Below are positions 32,090 to 40,560 of a DNA stretch of 64,000 nucleotides, in pieces. The stretch comes from Armatimonadota bacterium (GTDB lineage: Bacteria; Armatimonadota; Fimbriimonadia; Fimbriimonadales; Fimbriimonadaceae): assembly GCA_018268355.1 (NCBI GenBank), contig JAFDWR010000001.1:1017858-1081857 (forward strand). Reading direction: 5' to 3'. Below the pieces are notes generated by a model, which had not been told where the DNA came from, ran no database searches, and worked only from the letters and a program-made list of their open reading frames with translations. How positions within the stretch are numbered: position 1 is the first letter of the stretch; each line of letters starts with the position of its first letter. The translations under genes were made by a program, and so were the position numbers.

Positions 32090-33370
32090 TTATCGGCTGA
32101 TTCGATCGGTGCCGACGTAGGGACGCAGGAGCTCGGGGACAAGCACGCTGCCATCCGGCTGCTGGAACGTCTCCAGGATCGCGCTGAAGAGCCGCGGGGT
32201 GGCAAGGCCCGATCCATTGAGCGTGTGCACGAACTCTGGCTTCTCGCCTTGGGCCCGTCGGAACCGGACATTGAGCCGTCGGGCCTGGAAGTCGCCAAAG
32301 TTCGAGCAGCTCGAGATCTCAAGGTACTTCCCGACGCCAGGCGACCAAAGCTCGAGGTCATAACACTTCGCGTTCGAAAAGCTCATGTCGCCGCCGCACA
32401 GTAGCACCACGCGGTAGTGGATGCCCAGCCGCTGGAGGATGACCTCGGCGTCCTTCACGAGGAGTTCAAGCTCGTCGTAGCTCTCCTCGGGGCGCGCAAA
32501 CTTGACCAGTTCAACCTTGTCGAATTGGTGCATCCGCAACAGGCCGCGGGTGTCCTTACCTGCCGCACCCGCTTCTCGCCGGAAGCAGCTCGAATAGGCC
32601 GCGAGCTTGGCGGTGAGCATCTCGTTGGGCAGGATCTCGTCCCGGTACAAGTTGGTGACGGGGACCTCGGCGGTCGGGATCAAGTAAAGCCCGTCGTTGG
32701 TCTTGTAGAGGTCTTCGCCGAACTTCGGCAGCTGGCCGGTGCCGAGGAGCGATGCCTCGTTGACCAAGTACGGCGGGAAGATCTCGCGGTAGCCGTGCTC
32801 AAGCGACTGGACGTCGATCATCCAGTTGAACAGCGCGCGCTGGAGCCGAGCGCCCAGTCCGGTGTAGACCGCGAAGCCGGAGCCGCTGATCTTGGCCCCG
32901 CGTTCGAGGTCAAGCAGGTTCAGCTCGTCGGCGACTTCCCAGTGCGGCTTGGGGTTCTCGGCGTAGACCGGCTTCTCGCCCCACTCTCGGACGACCACGT
33001 TGTTCTCAACGTCCAGGCCCTCGGGCACGCTGGCGTGCGGAGTGTTCGGGAACTCGAGTTCGAGGTCGCGCAGGCCGGCTTCGAGGTCTCGCTCGCGGCC
33101 CTCGCCTTCGGCAATTCGATCCTTCAGCACCTTGGTGTGGGACTTGGCTTCTTCTGCCTCGTCCTTCTTGCCCATGCCCATGAGCATGCCAATCGACTTG
33201 CTAATCCGATTCATTTCCGCCTGGTCGGCCTGGAGCGACGTCTTCAATTCGCGGAGTTGCGAATCGAGGCTCAACCACTGATCGAGGGACGACGACACAT
33301 CAATCCCCTTTCGGAGCGCGCCCGCCTTCACGGCGGCAGGATCGTTTCTGAGGATGTGACGGTCGATCAT
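32090..33370 (-). CDS. serS: Seryl-tRNA synthetase
   Basis: The 426-aa class II synthetase begins with the tRNA-binding helical arm (about 25-105, including the coiled coil 'MGKKDEAEEAKSHTKVLKDR'). Motif 1 lies around 'EIFPPYLVNEASLLGTG', motif 2 is 'SCFRREAGAAGKDTRGLLR' and motif 3 is 'GLATPRLFSAILETFQ'. TACCCT lies 9 nt before the ATG, so the leader is short. It is followed by the SGNH gene in the same direction. Confidence 0.97.
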   Translation of the reverse strand: MIDRHILRNDPAAVKAGALRKGIDVSSSLDQWLSLDSQLRELKTSLQADQAEMNRISKSIGMLMGMGKKDEAEEAKSHTKVLKDRIAEGEGRERDLEAGLRDLELEFPNTPHASVPEGLDVENNVVVREWGEKPVYAENPKPHWEVADELNLLDLERGAKISGSGFAVYTGLGARLQRALFNWMIDVQSLEHGYREIFPPYLVNEASLLGTGQLPKFGEDLYKTNDGLYLIPTAEVPVTNLYRDEILPNEMLTAKLAAYSSCFRREAGAAGKDTRGLLRMHQFDKVELVKFARPEESYDELELLVKDAEVILQRLGIHYRVVLLCGGDMSFSNAKCYDLELWSPGVGKYLEISSCSNFGDFQARRLNVRFRRAQGEKPEFVHTLNGSGLATPRLFSAILETFQQPDGSVLVPELLRPYVGTDRISR

Positions 33371-33492
33371 GACGCCAAAAGGGTACCCGAGCCTGCGCTA
33401 GGTTCAAATTGGGACGTTCGGCCATGCCGCCTGAACATGTTGGGCCGCCCGCCGTTGTGCGCACCAGCAATTCATCGGGGTGAGTAAAACGA

Positions 33493-33521
33493 TTGCAAAA
33501 ACTGTCGGATCGGCCTAAACT
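33493..33521 (+). promoter_or_regulatory. Sigma-70-type promoter
   Basis: TTGCAA (33493-33498), a 17-nt spacer and TAAACT (33516-33521) lie about 60 nt before the ATG at 33581. Confidence 0.5.
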
Positions 33522-33580
33522 GGGCCCATTCGTGGTGGCGAACTGAGTTCCCTCGCTGCTGCATTGCTGGTGAAAACAAC

Positions 33581-34255
33581 ATGAACTACAAAATGAAATG
33601 GGCTGGGTTGATCGCCATCACCGCGCTCGCCCCCTCTCTCGTCCTCGCTCAAGATCTCGGAAAGAGACCTCCGACACGGGCTGGCGCCAAGCCGACCGAA
33701 ATGAAGATTAGCGGCATGCTCAGCGGCGACGTCAAGGGCGGAAAGTTTGTCCTTGCGAACAAGGAAGGCAAGGTCAATGTTGACGCAGGCAACCTCAAGG
33801 CTCTCGATAAAAGCGGCAAGTCGTTTGACCTCGCTAAGCTCGGCGGGGGGTCGAACCTGACGGTTTGGGGCATGAAGGAAGGCATGACCCTCAAGGCCAA
33901 CAAGATTCAAGTCAATTTCTCGCGATCGGCTGAGTTTCTCGCCGCCCACCCTGAGTATGCGAAGGGAATGAAGAGCCCACGTGACATTGGCAGCGGTCAA
34001 GCGACGGGTAAGCGCAAGGGCAAGGGCGTCGTTTCGCCACGCGACCCTGCTACGGGTCAGTCATCGGGAAAGAGCAAGGGCAAGGGCAAGGGCGTTGTTT
34101 CGCCACGCGACCCAGCTACGGGTCAGTCATCGGGTAAGAGCAAGGGCAAGACGGCTCAGGATACTGGCTCAGGACAAGCGACGGGTAAGCGCGGGCATGG
34201 ACCAGTCAGCAAGACCCCGAAGGCAACCCCTCCTCCTGCGAAAGTCGGCGGCTAA
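33581..34255 (+). CDS. Secreted basic repeat-tailed protein, paralogue of 28431-28898
   Basis: The 224-aa protein has a Sec signal ('LIAITALAPSLVLAQ') and the same small beta domain as 28431-28898 ('FVLANKEGKVNVDAG', 'NLTVWGMKEGMTLKANKIQV'). Its C-terminal third is a basic, Gly/Ser/Lys tail of repeated 'SPRDPATGQSSGKSKGKGKG' units. The tail could bind polyanions such as DNA, polyphosphate or surface glycans; that is inference. It has its own promoter at 33493. Function unknown. Confidence 0.7.
   Translation: MNYKMKWAGLIAITALAPSLVLAQDLGKRPPTRAGAKPTEMKISGMLSGDVKGGKFVLANKEGKVNVDAGNLKALDKSGKSFDLAKLGGGSNLTVWGMKEGMTLKANKIQVNFSRSAEFLAAHPEYAKGMKSPRDIGSGQATGKRKGKGVVSPRDPATGQSSGKSKGKGKGVVSPRDPATGQSSGKSKGKTAQDTGSGQATGKRGHGPVSKTPKATPPPAKVGG
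33971..34192 (+). repeat. In-frame tandem repeats encoding a basic tail
   Basis: Imperfect units encode SPRD-x-x-x-GQ-x-x-GK-x-KGK. Two are nearly identical at DNA level (about 34030-34090 and 34096-34150), separated by about 66 nt. They belong to the gene at 33581. Confidence 0.75.
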
Positions 34256-34346
34256 GGCTCCCCGCTTTCAGTTAAGTTTCTGTCGTTGTCCCTTCGCTGA
34301 AAGAGGGGACACCGATTTTGCTTGTGCAACCTAGTAGCGAAGATCG

Positions 34347-34375
34347 TTGTCCTGGCAATCAACTTGGGCTATTCT
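34347..34375 (+). promoter_or_regulatory. Promoter giving a probable leaderless mRNA
   Basis: TTGTCC (34347-34352), a 17-nt spacer and TATTCT (34370-34375) are followed by 7 nt and ATG 34383. No Shine-Dalgarno sequence is seen. Confidence 0.55.
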
Positions 34376-34382
34376 AGAGTCC

Positions 34383-35558
34383 ATGAGCCTCATCGTTGCT
34401 CTCCTTGCCGTCAAAGCGGGTCAGGCCGGTTCGCGCGACCAAACGAAGCCGCTTCCCCCTTTCGTCAGCTTTCAGCGCGTGAACGACCGCAACTTGATCA
34501 CGGTGAACAACCCGGAGCAGATCACCGCGGTCGACCTCGGGGACGCAAACCAGGGCAACACGGTCATCTATCGGGACACGATTGCACCGGGCAAGTATCG
34601 CGACTGGTTCGAGCACACCAACCGATTTGGCCTCACGATTGGCTACGGCATTTCGATCGTGAATCCGGGCACCACCCCGGTCACCGTTACCTACTGGAAT
34701 CGAGGCTTCACGACCGGATTCAACGGCGGCACGCCCTTCAGCCTCATGTTTGGCAGCTATCCCGCCAACGGCACCGCGAACGTCATCCAGCCCGGCGCAC
34801 GCTTCTGGCTATGGCGCAACGACAACTCCGTGACCAACACCACGTTCTTCAGCGGCGTGGTTGACTTCGACGTTGCGGGTGGCTCAGTGGTGGTTGAAAA
34901 CATCGCCTATCGCTCGTTCTCGGCCCTCACCGGAACGCGAAGCTATCAGGGCTACATCCAGCGAATTGAGCCCGATGGCACCCACTGCGCGCGCCAGTAC
35001 AAGGGCATGGCAGACACCGCAACCGTGCAGTCCCAGCCGATGGACTTTCGCATCTTTGAGAATTCTGTTGGACCGCAGCTCGTCCGATGTTCGGACTACA
35101 TTCTCGCCACCGGTGGCAACTATCCGGTCGTGGCCCGCAACTACTGGTTCTCCAACATCGGCCCGGGCCAAAACACCCAGGCAACAACCTCGGACATGGT
35201 CTCTTGGAACATGCCCGGCTGGGGACTGATTAACCCGGTGACCCAAAGTGACGGCGAAGGCAAGTATCCCAACCTTGGCAACTGGGCAGTTTGCTACATC
35301 GTTCGCGGCTCGGTGACGAACCTCGGGACGTCATCCAAGACCGTAACCTTGAACCTCCAGGCCCCGGCCGGCGGCGGATCGCCGATTGCCTATCGGGAAA
35401 GCGACGGCGTCTGGCGACAGCTGAAGATCAACGCGGGTCAGAACGTGGCGTACTACACGTTCACCGTTCCTGGTGGCCAAAAGGTTGACTTCGACGGTCG
35501 CTACATCCTTGGCGGACCGGGCGCGGGCAGCCTGAAGAACACTGTCGTTGTGAACTAA
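34383..35558 (+). CDS. Exported beta-rich protein of unknown function
   Basis: The 391-aa protein has a short N-terminal hydrophobic segment ('MSLIVALLAVKAGQAG') that may be a signal peptide. The rest is dominated by Thr, Asn, Gly and aromatic residues with alternating strand patterns ('TVTYWNRGFTTGFNG', 'VVARNYWFSNIGPGQN'), as in secreted beta-sandwich proteins. Four cysteines might form disulphides. I recognise no family. ATG 34383 is chosen over the upstream in-frame 34347 because the promoter covers that stretch. The stop overlaps tsaC by CTAA. Confidence 0.65.
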   Translation: MSLIVALLAVKAGQAGSRDQTKPLPPFVSFQRVNDRNLITVNNPEQITAVDLGDANQGNTVIYRDTIAPGKYRDWFEHTNRFGLTIGYGISIVNPGTTPVTVTYWNRGFTTGFNGGTPFSLMFGSYPANGTANVIQPGARFWLWRNDNSVTNTTFFSGVVDFDVAGGSVVVENIAYRSFSALTGTRSYQGYIQRIEPDGTHCARQYKGMADTATVQSQPMDFRIFENSVGPQLVRCSDYILATGGNYPVVARNYWFSNIGPGQNTQATTSDMVSWNMPGWGLINPVTQSDGEGKYPNLGNWAVCYIVRGSVTNLGTSSKTVTLNLQAPAGGGSPIAYRESDGVWRQLKINAGQNVAYYTFTVPGGQKVDFDGRYILGGPGAGSLKNTVVVN

Positions 35559-36487
35559 TCGGCTTCCGAGGCCGCCTTGCGCAATCGGTCCATCACCGCG
35601 CGCCAGGCGGGCTCTGCCGGTGGCCTTTGGACGTAGATCACGCGCAGGCCGAGCTCGTCGAGCTCAAAAAGCACATCAAAGAGCCGCTGGGCGTACTTCA
35701 CGGGGTCGGTCGGCATTTCCCGCTGGTTGGGTCCCTCGGCTGGCCCGAGGACGAGTCCTGCCTGGCTCGGCTTGAGGCTCGGGACGAGGCGAACGCGCGT
35801 TTTCGGCGCGTAATGGCGGCGGTATTGCCCCGGAGCGAGGATTCGCTTTGCCTTTTTCGGGATCGTAACCGCCTGGCCAGCGGCCGCCTCGATCTCCTCG
35901 ATGCTGAGTCCACCCGGCCGGAGGAGGATGAGCTTGTCGCCCTCGACGCCGATCACGGTGCTTTCGATGCCGACCCGCGCGGGGCCGCCATCGAGGATGA
36001 AATCCACCTTCTTGCTCAGCTTGGCGTCGATATGCGGCACCTTGGTCGGCGAGAGGCTCATGAAGGGGTTTGCGCTTGGCATCGCGAGGGGCTGACCCAG
36101 GCGCTGGAGCAGGCTGAGCGCGACGGGATGGGCAGGAACGCGGATGGCGACGGTTTGGAGGCCGCCCGTGGCGGCGAGGAGCACCTTGTCTGACTTCGGG
36201 AGCACCAGCGAGAGCGGTCCAGGCCAGAACCTGTGGGCAAGCGCGACCGCAATCTCGGGCATCTCGCTCACGAGCTCCTTTGCACCGTCGAGGTCGGCGA
36301 CGTGGTGAATCAACGGGTTGTCGGCGGGACGTCCTTTCGCCTTGAAGATGGCCTTTACTGCGGCGGGGTTCGTCGCGACGGCAGCGAGGCCATAAACCGT
36401 TTCCGTGGGCACGATACCGAGCTTCCCTTCCTCCAGGGCTTGGGCGGCGAGGGCGATGTTTGCGCGGGTTGGTTTAAGGATTCTCAT
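35555..36487 (-). CDS. tsaC: L-threonylcarbamoyladenylate synthase (Sua5/TsaC)
   Basis: The 310-aa long-form protein has the YrdC-like catalytic domain ('VPTETVYGLA', 'KGRPADNPLIHHV', 'MPSANPFMSLSPTK') and a C-terminal Sua5 domain of about 120 residues. It makes threonylcarbamoyl-AMP for the t6A37 modification of ANN-decoding tRNAs. The start ATG 36487 overlaps the aroE stop. Last gene of the six-gene overlapping chain that starts at 40483. Confidence 0.93.
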   Translation of the reverse strand: MRILKPTRANIALAAQALEEGKLGIVPTETVYGLAAVATNPAAVKAIFKAKGRPADNPLIHHVADLDGAKELVSEMPEIAVALAHRFWPGPLSLVLPKSDKVLLAATGGLQTVAIRVPAHPVALSLLQRLGQPLAMPSANPFMSLSPTKVPHIDAKLSKKVDFILDGGPARVGIESTVIGVEGDKLILLRPGGLSIEEIEAAAGQAVTIPKKAKRILAPGQYRRHYAPKTRVRLVPSLKPSQAGLVLGPAEGPNQREMPTDPVKYAQRLFDVLFELDELGLRVIYVQRPPAEPAWRAVMDRLRKAASEAD

Positions 36488-37245
36488 CGTCGCGCGGCCT
36501 CCATCATCGATTCCCTGGGGGCGGCGAGCCCCGTCCACCATTCAAAGCTGAGCGCAGCCTGTTCCACCAGCATCGGCAGTCCGTCTTGCACTTGCCATCC
36601 GTGCGCCTTAGCCTCGTCGAGGAACGGCGTGTTGCCGGGTAAAAGGTCGACCGCCCAGCCTTTGCCTTCGCGCCATTCGATCAGCAACGCATCACCGCTC
36701 AGAGAGGCCGAGGTCGCGTTGATCACAAGGTCAAAATCGCTCAGTTCAAGGCTTTCTACGACGGGGAGGCCCAAGCTCTCCGCTCGCGAGCGATTCCGGC
36801 CCCAAACGCTGACCCGGCGGCCTTTGGCTCCGGCGGCGATGGACCGCGCCGAACCACCGGTGCCGAGAATGAGGGCGTTGGTGAACGCCGGCGCGGTCGC
36901 CCAGAAGCCGGGCCCATCGAAGTTGCGCCCTTCGCGGGTGGCGAGGTTCAGGCAGTTGGAGGCTGAGGCCGCGCTGGCGACCTCGTCGAGGTTGGCTGCC
37001 CATTCAGCGGCAAGGCCCTTGTGGGGAATGGTGACATTCACGCCTTGGTAACCAAGTGCTTGGAGCTGTTCTAGTGCGCTGGTGAACTCATCAGAGGGCA
37101 CTTGTATGCGCACATACTTATAACCCAGTTGATGAACGGCATAGGCGGCATGATGGATCTGGGGCGAACGACTGTGGTCGATGGGGTCGCCGAGTACGGC
37201 GAAATCCGCCTTCGGTGCCTCGCGCCAAGGGAAGAACTCTGCCAT
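36484..37245 (-). CDS. aroE: Shikimate dehydrogenase
   Basis: The 253-aa protein reduces 3-dehydroshikimate with NADPH. The substrate site has S25 and S27 in 'GDPIDHSRSPQIHHA', K76 in 'NVTIPHKGLA' and Gln in 'MLVEQAALSFEWWTG'; the nucleotide loop is 'LILGTGGSARSI'. The start ATG 37245 shares one base with the stop of the yqeG-gtrA fusion (TGATG). In Firmicutes yqeG and aroE are also near neighbours. Confidence 0.92.
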   Translation of the reverse strand: MAEFFPWREAPKADFAVLGDPIDHSRSPQIHHAAYAVHQLGYKYVRIQVPSDEFTSALEQLQALGYQGVNVTIPHKGLAAEWAANLDEVASAASASNCLNLATREGRNFDGPGFWATAPAFTNALILGTGGSARSIAAGAKGRRVSVWGRNRSRAESLGLPVVESLELSDFDLVINATSASLSGDALLIEWREGKGWAVDLLPGNTPFLDEAKAHGWQVQDGLPMLVEQAALSFEWWTGLAAPRESMMEAARR

Positions 37246-38330
37246 CACGACTTCGACCGAAAGGCAAAGAACCGCTGGCCGAGGAAGTTCCACACGGCGA
37301 CGAAGAGCGCAGCCAGAACCGTGGCGACACCGAGGCTGAGCGTCGGGTGTCCGGAGATGATCTTATCGAGCCGCGTGGTGATGAAGGTGTTGAGAAAGAG
37401 GCCGATGATTGAGATCGTGTAGAACTTCACCAATTGGCGCGAGCGGTCCTCGGCGGACTGGATCTCGAAGGTCCAACGTCGGTTCCAAACGAACGAGTTG
37501 TACATCGCGACGAGCGCGGCAAAGAGGATGAACGGGGGATAGGCCTGCTTGCCCGGTTCATGCCACGGCCACCACGTGAACGACTTCTCCAGCCATTCGC
37601 CTGCGACCTGGGAAAGCAGCCGACCATCGACCTTGATGAACCGGCACAACATGAAACGGATCGTCGCGTCGATAAAGAAGCTCGTAGCACCGACTACTAC
37701 GAATCGAAAGAGCTGCGTGTTGATCGAATTCTGGGCCGATGACCGCGTTTCCGCGTCGATCCCTTCAACGGGGTTTTCGGCCTCAACGAGCACGCGATAG
37801 AGCCGGCTCCGCATGAACCGCTCGCCCATCCGGCTCACCTTCGTGCCGATGAAATCCTTCGGTGAGCGCTGCTTCACCCAGACCGCTTCGATACCCGTTC
37901 GGTTCGCGCCGAGAACGTCGGTGAAGAGCTGATCGCCGATCATGATTGCCTCGTCGGCATTCACCCCAAACTTGGAAAGCGCACTGAGAAACATCGTCCG
38001 CGAGGGCTTGAACTTCCCTTGCATCACAGGAATTCCGAGCCGGTCGGCGAGGCGATGGAGCCGCTCCGGATGGCGCGTGTTGCTGAGCAAAGCAAGGTGG
38101 AAGCCGAGCGCCTTGGCCCGGTCCAGCCACGCAAGGACGGGCTCGGTGAAGTTCTCCTTTCGCCAGTCGACCAACGTGTTGTCGACATCGAGAAGAATCA
38201 GCTTCTTGCCACGGTCGCGAAGCGCCTCTAGGTTGATCTCTTCCACCGTGTCGAGCGCGCGCGCAGGACAGAACGGCCGGAAGAAGCCACGCAGTTCGTC
38301 GCGTTGGAATTCGCCGGTTCGAAAGCTCAT
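37245..38330 (-). CDS. YqeG-type HAD phosphatase fused to a GtrA-like membrane domain
   Basis: Residues 1-175 form a class IIIA HAD phosphatase of the YqeG type: D48-x-D50 in 'LILLDVDNTLVDW', 'ALLSNTRHPERLHRLADRLG' and 'AIMIGDQLFTDVLGANRTG'. YqeG relatives dephosphorylate phosphatidylglycerophosphate in plants and cyanobacteria. Residues 205-361 have four hydrophobic segments with 'FRFVVVGATSFFIDATIRFM' and 'YNSFVWNRRWTF', the signature of GtrA, a family of polyprenyl-glucose or sugar translocases. The fusion points to a membrane-linked phosphatase and is unusual. It overlaps mltG and aroE. Confidence 0.88.
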   Translation of the reverse strand: MSFRTGEFQRDELRGFFRPFCPARALDTVEEINLEALRDRGKKLILLDVDNTLVDWRKENFTEPVLAWLDRAKALGFHLALLSNTRHPERLHRLADRLGIPVMQGKFKPSRTMFLSALSKFGVNADEAIMIGDQLFTDVLGANRTGIEAVWVKQRSPKDFIGTKVSRMGERFMRSRLYRVLVEAENPVEGIDAETRSSAQNSINTQLFRFVVVGATSFFIDATIRFMLCRFIKVDGRLLSQVAGEWLEKSFTWWPWHEPGKQAYPPFILFAALVAMYNSFVWNRRWTFEIQSAEDRSRQLVKFYTISIIGLFLNTFITTRLDKIISGHPTLSLGVATVLAALFVAVWNFLGQRFFAFRSKS

Positions 38331-39331
38331 TTCTGGGCCGCCTTTCGCGCTGCGATCATCTTCTTCACGTTCACAAGGTGCTCTTCGTAGGTCTTGGCAA
38401 AGAGACTCGTTTCATTTGGTAAGCCCACATAGTAAAGGAAGTCCGACTTCGTTGGACTCGCCGCCGCACGCAGGCTCTCCATGCTCGGCGAGCAGATTGG
38501 CGTCGGGGGGAGACCCGCGACCTTATAAGTGTTGTAAGGCGAGACCGTCTCGCGCACCTCGCGACCGGTCGGATCCTTCCAAACCTGCTTCGCATAAAGT
38601 ACGGTCGCGTCGATCTGGAGCTTCATCCCTTTCGCAAGGCGGTTTTCGATGATCCCCGCGACAAGTCCACGCTCGTCCTTGCGGCTCGCCTCCAGCTCGA
38701 CCATCGCCGCAACGTTCACGATGTGATCGAGGTTCTTCGGCTGATTGAGGCCATCCCAAACCTTCTTTTCAAAGGTCTTCAGCTGGGTTTCGATGACCTC
38801 GCGCGGGTCCATCTCGGGGGCAAAGTTGTAAGTGTCCGGGAAGAGGTAGCCCTCCAGGCTCGTCTTTGGCAGCGGGAAGCTGACCGACGAGGCAAATGCG
38901 GCGGGGTCGTTTACGAGGGCCATGTAGTCCTTCGCCTTACAAACGCCTTCGGATTCCAGTCGCTTCGCCGCGCGGCTCGCCCATTCGTTCTCGCGCAGCC
39001 TTACCTTCAACACCACCGGCAGCTTCAGAGCGTTCAAGACCTCGTCCGCAGTCATGCCGGGATGGAGTCGATAGCTGCCCCGCCGCACCCTCGAGCTCGT
39101 GCGCTTGTACTTGGCATACCAGCCGAGCGCGCCCGCATCGCGGATGATCTTCGCCTCTTCCAGCTTCCGAAATGCCTCGGTGGAATCCAAATTCTCGCGG
39201 AACCGAATGACCTTGTCCGGGCCAGAAGGCAGCTGCGCAAGGCCCGAGCGCACCTTGGTGACAAAGAGGCCGCCGCCAAGCAGGACGAGCACCCCGGTGC
39301 CCGCAAGGACCTTTCGAACCGCTTTAGCCAC
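38327..39331 (-). CDS. mltG: Endolytic murein transglycosylase
   Basis: The 334-aa protein has an N-terminal membrane anchor ('VLAGTGVLVLLGGGLFVTKV'), a LysM-like segment ('RRGSYRLHPGMTADEVLNAL') and the YceG catalytic domain with 'MVELEASRKDERGLVAGIIE' and 'KLQIDATVLYA'. It cuts nascent glycan strands and sets their length. Overlaps with ruvX (8 nt) and the yqeG fusion (4 nt). Confidence 0.93.
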   Translation of the reverse strand: MAKAVRKVLAGTGVLVLLGGGLFVTKVRSGLAQLPSGPDKVIRFRENLDSTEAFRKLEEAKIIRDAGALGWYAKYKRTSSRVRRGSYRLHPGMTADEVLNALKLPVVLKVRLRENEWASRAAKRLESEGVCKAKDYMALVNDPAAFASSVSFPLPKTSLEGYLFPDTYNFAPEMDPREVIETQLKTFEKKVWDGLNQPKNLDHIVNVAAMVELEASRKDERGLVAGIIENRLAKGMKLQIDATVLYAKQVWKDPTGREVRETVSPYNTYKVAGLPPTPICSPSMESLRAAASPTKSDFLYYVGLPNETSLFAKTYEEHLVNVKKMIAARKAAQK

Positions 39332-39731
39332 GCGCGGCCACCCACCTTTCGAGGATCAAACAAGCCGCATTGCCATCGACCGCCTTTCGCCGCGCCGAGC
39401 CCTTGAGTCCGGCTTCGAGCATCGTCTGATGCGCGGTCACGCTGGTGAAGGCTTCATCCACGGTTTCGACCGAGGCGCCAAGGCCCCGAAGTTCATCAAC
39501 TAACTTGCCCACAACACGGCTCATTCGAGAGTCGGCCTCGAACTCTGGAATTCCGACGACGATCATGCTGGCTTCTTCCTCTTTCGCTTTGGCAAGAATC
39601 GCCGCCGCATCGACCCTTAGGGTACCGCTGGCAGCGAGCGCGGGGCGGGGGGAGAAGATGCCAAATTCGGCCTCGCCCACTGCGAGTCCGATTCTTTTGC
39701 CGCCAAAGTCGACGCCGAGAACTCGGTTCAA
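39324..39731 (-). CDS. ruvX: Putative Holliday junction resolvase RuvX/YqgF
   Basis: The 135-aa RNase H-fold protein has D8 in 'LGVDFGGKRIGLAVG', 'MIVVGIPEFEADSRMS' and 'VETVDEAFTSVTAHQTM'. The start is TTG 39731, overlapping the upstream stop as TTGA; the frame is open further up but reads through the previous gene. YqgF proteins process 16S rRNA 3' ends and may resolve junctions. RuvX next to mltG is a common pairing in Firmicutes. Confidence 0.9.
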   Translation of the reverse strand: MNRVLGVDFGGKRIGLAVGEAEFGIFSPRPALAASGTLRVDAAAILAKAKEEEASMIVVGIPEFEADSRMSRVVGKLVDELRGLGASVETVDEAFTSVTAHQTMLEAGLKGSARRKAVDGNAACLILERWVAARG

Positions 39732-40483
39732 CGGAAGGCCCCCAGAACCACATCGCGAAGCCCGGGGACGATGGAAAGTGCTTGATCCTTTGGATGGGGG
39801 TTGCCCTTGAAGTCGCAAAAATCGCCACCCGCCTCGCGGAGGATCAGGTCGAGCGCGTGGATATCCCAGGGCGAAACAATCGGGTCGATCATCGCCTCGA
39901 TCCGGCCGGTGGCAACGAGCGCATGACCATAGGCGTCGCTCCAGCCGCGGATGGCGAGCGCGCCCGAGAGCTCCCGGACCACGGGGTCGAGCCGGTGGTG
40001 CTTATGCATGGATTGAAGTCCACCCACCGAGATGACGGAGTCTTCCAGCCGGGTCGCCTTGCTCACTTGGCAAGGTTCACCGTTCCAGAAGGCGCCTTTG
40101 CCTCTTTCTGCCCAGACGACCTCGTTCAGGCTTGGCATCGCGCAGATTCCGAGCTGGGTCTCGCCCCCTTCTTCATAGCTCAGGAGCGTGGCATAGAGCG
40201 GAACGCCGGCAAGGAACGACTTGGTCCCGTCGATGGGGTCGATCACCCATCGCCGGTCGGTGGTGCCGGTGGTCCCGGTTTCTTCGCCAAGGACAGAAAC
40301 CCCGGGGTCGTCCTTTCGGAGCTCGGCGACGATGAAGGCCTCGATGGCGCGATCGGTTTCGGTCACCGGCGACTGGTCGGCCTTTCGCTCAAACCTCTTG
40401 GGCCGCGCGAACCCTTCCCTTGCGATCTCCCCTGCCTGGCGCACGATCTCAAGGGCCTTGTCGATTCGGGAGGGCATGGACAC
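39728..40483 (-). CDS. Inositol monophosphatase family phosphatase, probably histidinol-phosphatase
   Basis: The 251-aa Li-sensitive phosphatase has metal ligands E67/E68 in 'VLGEETG', D82 and D85 in 'WVIDPIDGTKSFLAGVPLYA' and D207 in 'IVSPWDIHAL'. The 'SFLAGVPLYATLL' variation and overall length match HisN-type histidinol-phosphate phosphatases, but inositol or 3'-nucleotide phosphatase activity is not excluded. Start GTG 40483 (or ATG 40477). First gene of the six-gene chain; divergent from the tRNA-Ala gene. Confidence 0.85.
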   Translation of the reverse strand: MSMPSRIDKALEIVRQAGEIAREGFARPKRFERKADQSPVTETDRAIEAFIVAELRKDDPGVSVLGEETGTTGTTDRRWVIDPIDGTKSFLAGVPLYATLLSYEEGGETQLGICAMPSLNEVVWAERGKGAFWNGEPCQVSKATRLEDSVISVGGLQSMHKHHRLDPVVRELSGALAIRGWSDAYGHALVATGRIEAMIDPIVSPWDIHALDLILREAGGDFCDFKGNPHPKDQALSIVPGLRDVVLGAFR

Positions 40484-40539
40484 TTGGTAGTTTGAACGAT
40501 AAATTGAGCGCTTTGTATCCTGATCGCGGGTTTGGTGGG

Positions 40540-40545
40540 TAAAAT
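40540..40545 (+). promoter_or_regulatory. -10 box of the tRNA-Ala gene
   Basis: TAAAAT lies 15 nt before the mature tRNA 5' end. A clear -35 at the usual distance is not seen. Confidence 0.35.
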
Positions 40546-40560
40546 CGTCGGACCAGACGT

